Below are positions 57,153 to 64,000 of a stretch of 64,000 nucleotides of DNA, in pieces. The notes under the pieces were generated by a model. It was not told the origin of the DNA, made no database searches, and saw only the letters and a program-made list of their open reading frames with translations. Positions within the stretch are counted from its first letter, which is position 1; every line of letters starts with the position of its first letter. This stretch comes from Scytonema hofmannii PCC 7110 (GTDB taxonomy: Bacteria; Cyanobacteriota; Cyanobacteriia; Cyanobacteriales; Nostocaceae): NCBI RefSeq assembly GCF_000346485.2, contig NZ_KQ976354.1:4546436-4610435 (forward strand), written 5' to 3'. A program made the translations under genes and the position numbers.

Positions 57153-57383
57153 ATGGGGATTGAAGCTAATGACGAGAGTTACAAAGCCTTTGGCGATAAA
57201 GTAGGGTGGCGCGTGCAGAAAAAGTGGTTACAAGTTAATGAATTGACCTTCGACCTTTCGTCTCCAGTTGGGCATTTACCCAGTCTTGCCGTTAGGTTGG
57301 GTGGCTTGAGTTGGGGCGTTGATGGGTTTTGGTGGGAAAAGAGAAGCGCCTACGTGTTTTTGTTGTCTCAGAAAGATTGGTAA
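57153..57383 (+). pseudogene. Truncated copy of the phage GUN4-domain gene, 76 codons
   Basis: From KAFGDKVGWRVQKKWLQVNE on, the frame matches the last ~65 residues of the GUN4 protein at 32892-33617 almost exactly. The anchor and most of the domain are missing. It is followed, like the original, by a palindrome (57387). It points to a recent duplication linking the prophage and this region. Confidence 0.8.
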
Positions 57384-57386
57384 TTA

Positions 57387-57409
57387 GGGTGCGGAAATTC
57401 TGCACCCTC
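57387..57409. repeat. Phage palindrome copy 11 (AGGGTGCGGAAATTCTGCAC)
   Basis: A copy with one mismatch, 3 bp after the GUN4 fragment stop and 1 bp before the end of the convergent Uma2 gene. Confidence 0.8.
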
Positions 57410-57410
57410 G

Positions 57411-58043
57411 TTATGTTGGCTGAAAAACTTGCTCTGCCGTTAAATTTAATTCTGGGAACGTTGGTGAAATAATGCGATCGCGTAGCGGCTGCTTTGCAGC
57501 ATCGCTATTTCTAAACTGAGTTACTTGGTACTCGCCTTCGACCAGCGAGTAAACAGAGATGGTTGGTTGCTTGGGATTGCCAATAAACCTGCGACCGCCA
57601 AGGGCAAGATAATCAACAATCCAATATTCGGGAATCCCAATCTCTTCGTATTTACCAGCCTTTGTAAAATAATCGTCTCGCCAGTTAGTGCTAACCACTT
57701 CAATAGCTAGTACGACCGATGCTCCTTGAGTGACGGTAGATTCCTTTTTCCATAGCGGTTCATTAATCAGATTAAGTCGATTCAGTATCACCACATCTGG
57801 CGAATAGCCCGATTCGTTTTCCGGTGGTTTAACTAATGCGGTCTTGGGTATGAAGTAGGGTAAATTCAACCGCCTGAATTCTGCCGTAAGTTCTGACGCT
57901 AAAAATCCTATAATCTCTTCATGGTCTCCCGTTGGTTGTACCATCTCAACAATTACTCCATCGTGCAGTTCATAGCGTCCACTATCCGGTTTCCACTTAA
58001 CAAACTCTTCAAAGGTTATTAGCTGGCGTAAAGTTTGTGTCAT
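57411..58043 (-). CDS. Uma2-family (DUF820) PD-(D/E)XK-like protein, 210 aa
   Basis: The family signature is complete: FVKWKPDSGRYELHDGVIVE near the start, YSPDVVILNR in the middle, and VVLAIEVVSTNWRDDYFTKA followed by KYEEIGIPEYWIVDY. The Asp of PDVV and Glu of AIEV are the catalytic-type residues of the nuclease fold. These proteins are very numerous in cyanobacteria and of unknown role. The reading frame is intact. Confidence 0.85.
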   Translation of the reverse strand: MTQTLRQLITFEEFVKWKPDSGRYELHDGVIVEMVQPTGDHEEIIGFLASELTAEFRRLNLPYFIPKTALVKPPENESGYSPDVVILNRLNLINEPLWKKESTVTQGASVVLAIEVVSTNWRDDYFTKAGKYEEIGIPEYWIVDYLALGGRRFIGNPKQPTISVYSLVEGEYQVTQFRNSDAAKQPLRDRIISPTFPELNLTAEQVFQPT

Positions 58044-58214
58044 AAAGATTTGGTAGGGGTGTGACTGCTTTTATTATCGAGCATACTTCCGCAATATCGC
58101 TTGTCGAACCCCTCTATCTCAAGCGTTGCGCCTGCCTATACTAGCTGAGGGCTTCGTGCCTCACTTTTAGGATTAGCTGACCCGATGGCGAGGGAGAGGT
58201 TCGTACTCATTACT

Positions 58215-58328
58215 ACTAGTAGAGCATAATCGATAATTACCGGGTAATTTTGGATTGCCGCGTTGCTTCGCTCCTCGCAATGACGTGCCTAAATAACATA
58301 CGGTTTTTAATGATTATGCTCTACTAGT
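58215..58328. mobile_element. 114-bp MITE with 17-bp perfect TIRs
   Basis: ACTAGTAGAGCATAATC (58215-58231) is exactly complementary to GATTATGCTCTACTAGT (58312-58328). There is no coding frame inside. It lies in the long gap between the Uma2 and oxidase genes (58044-58775), where I find no gene. Confidence 0.7.
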
Positions 58329-58721
58329 ATTTACGCAAATCGAAATTAGGGTGATTTGCCGTTGAGGATACAACAGCATCCATCAGTGAGGTTTTTGTTG
58401 TTAAAGCGAAATATTTTGTAAAAATTATTAACTTATCGATGAAGTATTTACTTAGATATCAGTAATATAAATTTACATACACCAGGGACTGTTATATGTG
58501 TTAATAACAGTATGAGCAGGTCTTAGTGTCGATAAATACTTAGACTTAGTACTAGACTACATAAGTTCCTAGCGAATGAGAGCTTCTTTCATTGAGTTTC
58601 ACATGGCGCTGGTAGGGGCACCTCTTTCCGTGTTCCTACTGTGGCGTGTGGACAAAGGCTTAATCGCTTCCTCAAAACGATACGGACTTAATTAGCCCTT
58701 TCAAGGGGTAACCATAAAATG

Positions 58722-58749
58722 CTTCATGTCTAAGCGCTTAGACATGAAG
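58722..58749. promoter_or_regulatory. Perfect 28-bp palindrome upstream of the oxidase gene
   Basis: CTTCATGTCTAAGC followed by GCTTAGACATGAAG, 26 bp upstream of the oxidase start. It may be an operator for a dimeric regulator or form a leader hairpin; no T tract follows, so a terminator is unlikely. Confidence 0.65.
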
Positions 58750-58775
58750 GTCAATAGTTGGTATCAGGAGTATCT

Positions 58776-60332
58776 ATGAAAAGAAGAGATTTTATCACAA
58801 CTGTTGCTGTGTCTGGTGGTTCAGCCTATGCAGCGATGAAAGCTTTGGGTTTGTTAGAAAAATCAGCAACTGCACAGAGTCCATCACAAAGAGGTTCATT
58901 TCGGCTACAGCCTAGCAAGAGAGGTAATCGCGTCATTATTCTCGGTGCTGGTTTGGCAGGAATGACTTGTGCTTATGAGTTGGGTAAAGTTGGTTATGAT
59001 TGCACCATTCTTGAGGCACGTGAACGTAGCGGTGGTCGGTGCTGGACACTTCGAGGTGGAGATCGCTTTACTGATACTTTAGGACAAACGGAGACAGCTC
59101 AATTTGATTCAGGCTTATACTTTAATCCAGGTCCTGCTCGCATTCCCCAGGAACATATCACAATAGACTACTGCCGGGAATTGGGCGTTGCTCTTGAGGT
59201 GAAAACAAACATCAACCGACGAGAATATTACTACAACATTCAGAACGCAGGCTCCCTGTCGGGTCAAAAAGTCCGTGCCCGCGAAGCCATGACTGATATC
59301 CGTGGCTACATAGCAGAACTGCTGGCTAAAGCCGTTAACCAAAATGCAATTGACGCGCCTTTGACAACTGATGACAAAGAAAAACTAGTTGAGTTTCTTC
59401 GGACGTATGGAAATTTATCTCCAGACTTGTTTTACAAAGGTTCGAGCCGACGTGGTTTTATTGATTATCCAGGTGCTGGCTTGCAACCAGGTACACCATC
59501 AGATCCCTACGATTTAAGTGCGTTAATTCAATTAGGATTTGCCAACTACGAAACTTACGAATGGAGTTGGTTGCAACAGATGACGATGCTACAGCCTGTT
59601 GGTGGGATGGATCAAATAGCTAAAGCCCTTGAACGTAAAGTCAGCAACAAAATTGCTTTCCAATCAAAGGTCAAGGAGATTCGCAAAACACCCAACGGGG
59701 TTAGCATCGTCTACGCGGATCGCTCCGGCACAAACCAACAAATCACAGGCGACTACTGCATCTGCACCATTCCGCTACCAGTACTTAAGGATATCCCGTC
59801 AGACTTTTCTGGCGAGTTTAAGGAAGCAATTACCAACGTTGCGGCTCTCTACACACGAGCAGGTAAGTGTGGCTTGCAGTTCCGACGCCGTTTTTGGGAG
59901 GAAGACGAGAAAATCTTCGGTGGCATTACTTGGACCAATCAAGACCTTGTTCAGATTTGGTATCCGTCAGAGGGTTATTTGTCTAATAAAGGCATTATTA
60001 TCGGCTATTACCAAGGTGATGACGCCAAGGTAGGACCTCTGTCTCCAGATCAACGTCTCGCTCTAGCACTCGAACAAGGCAGCAACATCCACTCTCAGTA
60101 CAGAAACGATTTTGAGAACGGCGTCACCCTTTATTGGCCAACAATCCCATACAGCTTGGGTGGCTGGGCTGTTTATACAGAGGAGTTACGACAGAGGTAC
60201 TATCCCAGACTCAACGAACCCGATGGCAACATTTATTTGTGTGGGGAGCATCTAAGCTACTTGACAGGATGGATGGCTGGTTCTTTTGAATCAGCACGTT
60301 TGGTCACTTCCAGTATTAATGCTTTGGGGTGA
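58776..60332 (+). CDS. Tat-exported FAD amine oxidase (L-amino-acid oxidase type), 518 aa
   Basis: I choose the ATG at 58776 (CAGGAG ribosome site before it; an earlier frame start adds six codons). The N terminus is a twin-arginine signal (MKRRDFITTVAVSGGSAYAA). The FAD-binding motif GAGLAG lies at residues 57-62 with the Glu end LEARERSGGRCW, and the C-terminal LCGEHLSYLTGWMAGSFESA closes the flavin domain. Such flavoenzymes oxidise amino acids or amines, releasing ammonia and peroxide, here in the periplasm. A perfect palindrome precedes it. Confidence 0.8.
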   Translation: MKRRDFITTVAVSGGSAYAAMKALGLLEKSATAQSPSQRGSFRLQPSKRGNRVIILGAGLAGMTCAYELGKVGYDCTILEARERSGGRCWTLRGGDRFTDTLGQTETAQFDSGLYFNPGPARIPQEHITIDYCRELGVALEVKTNINRREYYYNIQNAGSLSGQKVRAREAMTDIRGYIAELLAKAVNQNAIDAPLTTDDKEKLVEFLRTYGNLSPDLFYKGSSRRGFIDYPGAGLQPGTPSDPYDLSALIQLGFANYETYEWSWLQQMTMLQPVGGMDQIAKALERKVSNKIAFQSKVKEIRKTPNGVSIVYADRSGTNQQITGDYCICTIPLPVLKDIPSDFSGEFKEAITNVAALYTRAGKCGLQFRRRFWEEDEKIFGGITWTNQDLVQIWYPSEGYLSNKGIIIGYYQGDDAKVGPLSPDQRLALALEQGSNIHSQYRNDFENGVTLYWPTIPYSLGGWAVYTEELRQRYYPRLNEPDGNIYLCGEHLSYLTGWMAGSFESARLVTSSINALG

Positions 60333-60450
60333 ATTAATATCAACTTCGGATAAACACTTATATTACGTTTGTAGTTGCGCTGTCTATGCCTACAGCACGC
60401 CTAAGGGCGAACGGGCTTAGCATTATTGACAGTTGTGCTAAATCTAGTTA

Positions 60451-60492
60451 AATCTCAACATAATTCCTGACACGGTCAATTATGTTGAGATT
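60451..60492. repeat. Inverted repeat AATCTCAACATAATT
   Basis: The 15-base arms (60451-60465 and 60478-60492) are exactly complementary, with a 12-base loop. It lies at the start of an ISAzo13-type remnant and may be a terminal or subterminal repeat. Confidence 0.6.
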
Positions 60493-60724
60493 AGAGACTT
60501 CCAGAAAAAGTTGGCGATTTCCGGAAATAAAAACCTTAGTTATTAATCAAGATAATGGAGGGGAGAACAATTCACGGCGAACACAATTCATGAAACGTAT
60601 AGTTGAATTTTCTCAGGAATATAAACTCAATATAGGTTTAGCATACTATCCTCCATATCATAGTAAGTATAATCCCAGGGGGAGAGGAAGCCAACCTCGT
60701 TATTGGCTCCACAGTTTCAAGTGA
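60482..60724 (+). pseudogene. ISAzo13-like transposase fragment
   Basis: The central part reads VINQDNGGENNSRRTQFMKR, then FSQEYKLNIGLAYYPPYHSK, which matches the DDE region of ISAzo13-type transposases. It starts without a proper N terminus and runs into unrelated sequence after SKYNP. Only about 50 family residues remain. No gene is seen from 60725 to 60959. Confidence 0.7.
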
Positions 60725-60959
60725 GTCACTCACCCAACCGTATCTGACAGCAATTAAAGGAAAGTTAAGGTTTTCTCTCCCGACACAAACCTGACAACTA
60801 GTACAACACGGCATAAATAAAGCAACCATTAACAAACAAAAAGCTTACATTCAAAGCTTTTGCGCCTTCTGCCATCTGCCTCCGGACTTCTGCCTTCATG
60901 TACTAGATACCTTGAGTAGAAATGTGTAGGTGAGCGTGAATCTGCAACTACGAAATAAT

Positions 60960-61550
60960 TCATATTGTGACTTCGTCTGCAAAACTAGCCCAGCGAACAA
61001 AATAGAATGGTCCGGCGACAGAACCCCAAATATGCTCGTCAGTTTCTGGATCGCGTCCGCGATCGCGACTGATGAATTGATGTTCGTCTATTTCAAAATC
61101 ACTATCAAGGTAAGTTTTTTGTCCTTTACGATAAACAATGCAATTTTTTCCCGGCTCTACCTTGCCTTGAAAACTGTTACCTGTCCATTCTACAATCATG
61201 TTGCATCCGGGCAGTTTTTCTAAATCATCTGCTGTTAAGGTTTTAAGGCGTTCGAGATTGCGGGATGCTCCATAGAAGTTTTTTTCTTCTTTAACAGTAT
61301 AGTTCTCAATTTCAATATGGTCTCCCACTTGAATCAACTTCAACACCCGCAGGCGATAGGGATCGTCAAGTAGATAGTCGTATGCTTGCTCGACAAAAAA
61401 ACCAACTCCTGATAATAAAGATAAAGGGAGAGGGCGCATGCACACGCGAATATGGGCGAAAAAAGGCGGGTTTTCAAAAGCTTGTTCTTGGTTGCTGAAG
61501 TCAGCTGCCATCAAACGGGCTAAAGTGGCAATATCTGTAGAATTCGTCAT
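60960..61550 (-). CDS. cpcT: CpcT/CpeT-type phycobilin lyase, 196 aa
   Basis: The sequence follows the CpcT layout: TLARLMAADFSNQEQAFENP, FFAHIRVCMRPLPLSLLSGV, FFVEQAYDYLLDDPYRLRVL and, near the end, CIVYRKGQKTYLDSDFEIDE. CpcT lyases attach phycocyanobilin to Cys153 of the beta phycocyanin subunit. Paralogues exist and some have other substrates, so the symbol is tentative. It marks this side as cyanobacterial host DNA. Confidence 0.8.
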   Translation of the reverse strand: MTNSTDIATLARLMAADFSNQEQAFENPPFFAHIRVCMRPLPLSLLSGVGFFVEQAYDYLLDDPYRLRVLKLIQVGDHIEIENYTVKEEKNFYGASRNLERLKTLTADDLEKLPGCNMIVEWTGNSFQGKVEPGKNCIVYRKGQKTYLDSDFEIDEHQFISRDRGRDPETDEHIWGSVAGPFYFVRWASFADEVTI

Positions 61551-61780
61551 TAGATGATTTTGGATGCGTGGATTTTAGATTTTGGATTAGCTAATTCCGC
61601 AAGAAGCCAACCGCTACCCCTAAGTGGAGGTGTGTGGAGTCGTCACGATAGCCAAGATTCTATAAAAATATTGTAAAACTTAGAGTTACTCGTTTTTCAG
61701 GAGAATTTTTTGCTGCTTATCGTCAGATATTTACAGGAAGCGAGGGAGTAGGGGATAGGGAAGAAGTACTACCATACTCG

Positions 61781-61817
61781 TCCCTACTCCCTACTCCCTA
61801 CTCCCTACTCCCTACTC
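61781..61817. repeat. Tandem heptamer repeat (STRR type)
   Basis: Five TCCCTAC units in tandem (61781-61817), typical of heterocyst-forming cyanobacteria. A related G-rich stretch follows the TPR gene (63066-63140). Confidence 0.8.
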
Positions 61818-61832
61818 AAAGGTAAAACAGTC

Positions 61833-63065
61833 ATGTTCCGGTGCTTAGGTGTTACAATAACTACGACTGCTACATTGTTCCTTTTCTTGAACTCGTTGAC
61901 ATTTGCGGCTACGAAAAAACCGCAACCGCCAGATAAATTCCCTCCCAATCCCCTAGAAATTACTATACCAGACCCCCTGAGTCCGCGTTCGCCAAAGGAC
62001 ACTCGACCCCTAACTCCTGAAGAACGGCAAACGTTAGAGGCGGCTCTTGAAGAATTGAACCAACAAGCATTAGCTAAACTAGCAGCTGGGGAGAAGATAT
62101 CAGCCTTTGAAATCTGGAATCGAGAATTGCGCTTGCGTCGCTTTTTAGGGCAATTGGCTGAGGTGCAAGCACTATCACGGGTAGGTGCGATCGCATGGAA
62201 TGCAAATGACCCTCAGGAAGTTCAGTATATTACACAGCGCTTGCAAACTGTTCAAAAGCAGTCACAAACTCAAAAAACTGCGGATTTAGAATTTTTACAA
62301 GCTTTAGGTCAAGCTTACCAACAAGTACGCTCTCCGAAATTAGCACTAGCAGTTTACGACCAAATTTTAGCGTCAGTACGACAGCAGGGAGATGCAGCCG
62401 CCGAAGTTGATACCCTAAAGACAATCGGGTTAATAAATTTGAGTTGGTTTGATTATCCATCAGCCGCCGCAACCTACGAGAAATTACTCGCTATGGCTTC
62501 TTCTCAAGGCGATCGCACAAACGAGTTATTATATCTGCGACAGCTAGCATATATCTACGAGCAAGCAAACCAACCGGAAAACTCACTGAAAGTACGAAAT
62601 CAGCTAGCGAAAATCTACCAAAGCCAAAAGAACTTTACCCAGTTACCAGATTTGAAGCAGGAAATTGCTACAGATTATGAAGCGCTGGCAAAAGAAAATC
62701 CTAGTTTACTGCAAGAAGCATTTAGGAACTATCAAGTCGCGTATATAACTGCGTGGGAATTGCAGCAGTATGTTCGTGCTGGAGACATTTTGCGGAAGTT
62801 AATTGCGCTTTATCGTTCTCAAGGACAAGTAGAAGAAGCTTTGCAAGCAAGCCAAATTTTGATACAAGCCGAACAGTTATCTTCCAATTCTTATGGTTTG
62901 ATGACTGCTTATGACCAAATTGGGCAAATTCACATCCAACGTAAAGACTATCCGCAAGCACTCCAAGCTTTTAAAAAGGGGTTAGAGATTGCTCAACAAC
63001 TTAAGTATGACGAGGAGTACTTTACCCAGCAGATTCAAAAAGTCTCAGGGCAAAGTGATAAGTAA
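61833..63065 (+). CDS. Exported TPR-repeat protein, 410 aa
   Basis: A hydrophobic signal-type N terminus (TTTATLFLFLNSLTFAATKK) is followed by a Pro-rich linker and then helical TPR-like repeats from about residue 65 to 405 (TADLEFLQALGQAYQQVRSP, ELLYLRQLAYIYEQANQPE, AYDQIGQIHIQRKDYPQALQ). TPR domains mediate protein binding; in cyanobacteria such proteins are often periplasmic. The partner is unknown. It is preceded by heptamer repeats. Confidence 0.7.
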   Translation: MFRCLGVTITTTATLFLFLNSLTFAATKKPQPPDKFPPNPLEITIPDPLSPRSPKDTRPLTPEERQTLEAALEELNQQALAKLAAGEKISAFEIWNRELRLRRFLGQLAEVQALSRVGAIAWNANDPQEVQYITQRLQTVQKQSQTQKTADLEFLQALGQAYQQVRSPKLALAVYDQILASVRQQGDAAAEVDTLKTIGLINLSWFDYPSAAATYEKLLAMASSQGDRTNELLYLRQLAYIYEQANQPENSLKVRNQLAKIYQSQKNFTQLPDLKQEIATDYEALAKENPSLLQEAFRNYQVAYITAWELQQYVRAGDILRKLIALYRSQGQVEEALQASQILIQAEQLSSNSYGLMTAYDQIGQIHIQRKDYPQALQAFKKGLEIAQQLKYDEEYFTQQIQKVSGQSDK

Positions 63066-63359
63066 TAGGGAGTGGGGAAGGTGGGGCCCCCTCTGGGGAT
63101 AAGGGGTAATGGGGAGTAGGGAGTGGGGATCTGGGGGATCGATAAGTGCCTAAAATCACAGCCAACCAATTTTCAGACAACCTCTAACCAGATTGGCGTT
63201 GTTTGATAAGTATCGCTGTGCTGCAATCTCATAAAATTGATTTTCGGAATTAGAAACTTGCGCTTTGTATCCCCACTTAAAGAGACCACAAAGCAGATTA
63301 TAAGGCAAAACAACAAATTGTCATACTTAGTCAAGTTTTTATTAAGGATTTAACTAGAA

Positions 63360-64000
63360 ATGTCAATTCAAGCTATACATCCCCCAAACCATTTTCAAAA
63401 AACACTCATCCACTCGTTAGGCTATCTGTTTCGATATGCGATAAGTCGGGGCAGAGGGATTTTACTGAGGTCAGTTTTTCCTAATAGCTCTTATTTCGAC
63501 TATGATTTCACTATTTTGAACTATGGTAAACCTTACTCAGGAAATTTGAAGTTTGGCATTGACCATCATATTTTCTTTTTTCAGGTTTTCGAGCCACAAA
63601 ATCTTATAATTTTACAGTCTATAGCCACTTATCTTTCCACGCAAAAGATAAGCGTTAATTTCTTAGATATTGGTGCTAATGTTGGCTCACACTCTCATTT
63701 TATGCTAGGTTTTGCGGACTCTGTTCACAGTTTTGAGCCACATCCTGAGATTTTTAAATCTCTAGCCGCTAAGTGGAATACGCATAAAAATCCATCATTT
63801 CACATTTACCAGTTCGGTTTGGGAGCGAAGGAATGTAAATTGGAATATTACGAGCCTGCTACTGACAATACAGGTACCGGTTCTTTCATCCAAGGTGCTA
63901 AGATTAATCGTGAAGTTCCCATTTCGCTACCGATACGGCGTGGTGACGATGTTTTAGCTGAAATAGGCGTGAGTCCTATATCTCTCATCAAAGTTGATGT
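63360..64000 (+). CDS. FkbM-family methyltransferase, 3' end beyond the window
   Basis: The ATG at 63360 opens a frame that runs to the window end (213 codons). It contains the SAM-binding motif VNFLDIGANVGSHS, then SFEPHPEIFKSL and, at the end, SPISLIKVDV, the FkbM methyltransferase order. These enzymes methylate sugar or polyketide hydroxyls. The N-terminal ~80 residues are basic and aromatic without a signal peptide. The 294-bp gap before it is G-rich and AT-rich without a gene. Confidence 0.75.
   Translation, partial: MSIQAIHPPNHFQKTLIHSLGYLFRYAISRGRGILLRSVFPNSSYFDYDFTILNYGKPYSGNLKFGIDHHIFFFQVFEPQNLIILQSIATYLSTQKISVNFLDIGANVGSHSHFMLGFADSVHSFEPHPEIFKSLAAKWNTHKNPSFHIYQFGLGAKECKLEYYEPATDNTGTGSFIQGAKINREVPISLPIRRGDDVLAEIGVSPISLIKVD

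Overview
The window comes from a cyanobacterium, most likely a filamentous Nostocales-type organism. The HIP1 octamer GCGATCGC is dispersed throughout. A CpcT-type phycobilin lyase and a GUN4-domain protein are present, tandem heptamer repeats (CTCCCTA, GTTCCCT) occur at about 55.5 and 61.8 kb, and the CRISPR repeat and transposon end are of type V-K (Cas12k) CAST type.

Region 1 (1 to about 49.7 kb) is a long-tailed phage or prophage genome. Reading leftward on the minus strand from 49.7 kb it carries: a 326-aa protein of unknown function, small and large terminase, a membrane protein, a portal with a large C-terminal fusion, small proteins, a MuF-like head protein, a DNA-binding-like 515-aa protein, a neck protein, the tail tube and three small proteins in the chaperone position. 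A mixed-strand accessory block follows (36-16 kb). It holds a GIY-YIG/XRE fusion, a VapBC45-like toxin-antitoxin pair, two PspA/Vipp1 paralogues, a giant plus-strand tape-measure gene with a mini-intein, a GUN4 gene and the early regulators (XRE, KilA-N, DinD/BRO-like, RHH). Minus-strand structural genes then resume: DUF2213 protease-scaffold, decoration protein, DUF2184 capsid, connectors, tail and fibre genes. A short plus-strand block at the left edge (fibre, ferritin-like, unknown) is convergent with them. No integrase or lysis gene was recognised, and the phage continues past the left edge.

The tape-measure gene is the only core morphogenesis gene on the plus strand. It is flanked by PspA genes lying as ~1 kb inverted repeats, which suggests an invertible segment. 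A ~21-bp palindrome built on TCTGCGGAAATTCCGCAGA recurs about a dozen times, usually 5-11 bp behind stop codons.

Region 2 (about 49.9-50.4 kb) holds the most striking system: a tRNA-Thr(UGU)-like sequence, then a transposon end with four 20-bp TnsB-site-like repeats, then a degenerate CRISPR repeat whose adjoining guide matches the tRNA (20 of 22 bases), then a short V-K array. The match is preceded by a GTA (GTN) PAM, and the candidate transposon terminus lies 61 bp beyond it. This is the signature of tRNA homing by a V-K CRISPR-associated transposon. No cas12k, tnsB, tnsC or tniQ gene is visible to the right.

Region 3 (50.5-58.7 kb) looks like decaying cargo: a HerA gene broken by a frameshift, a NurA gene truncated by an IS701-like element that is itself interrupted by a 188-bp MITE, a broken four-helix-bundle gene, short copies of two phage genes (XRE and GUN4), a pentapeptide-repeat channel-like protein and a Uma2-family protein. 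Region 4 (58.7-64 kb) looks like host chromosome: Tat-exported amine oxidase, an ISAzo13-like remnant, CpcT, a TPR protein and an FkbM methyltransferase cut by the window end.
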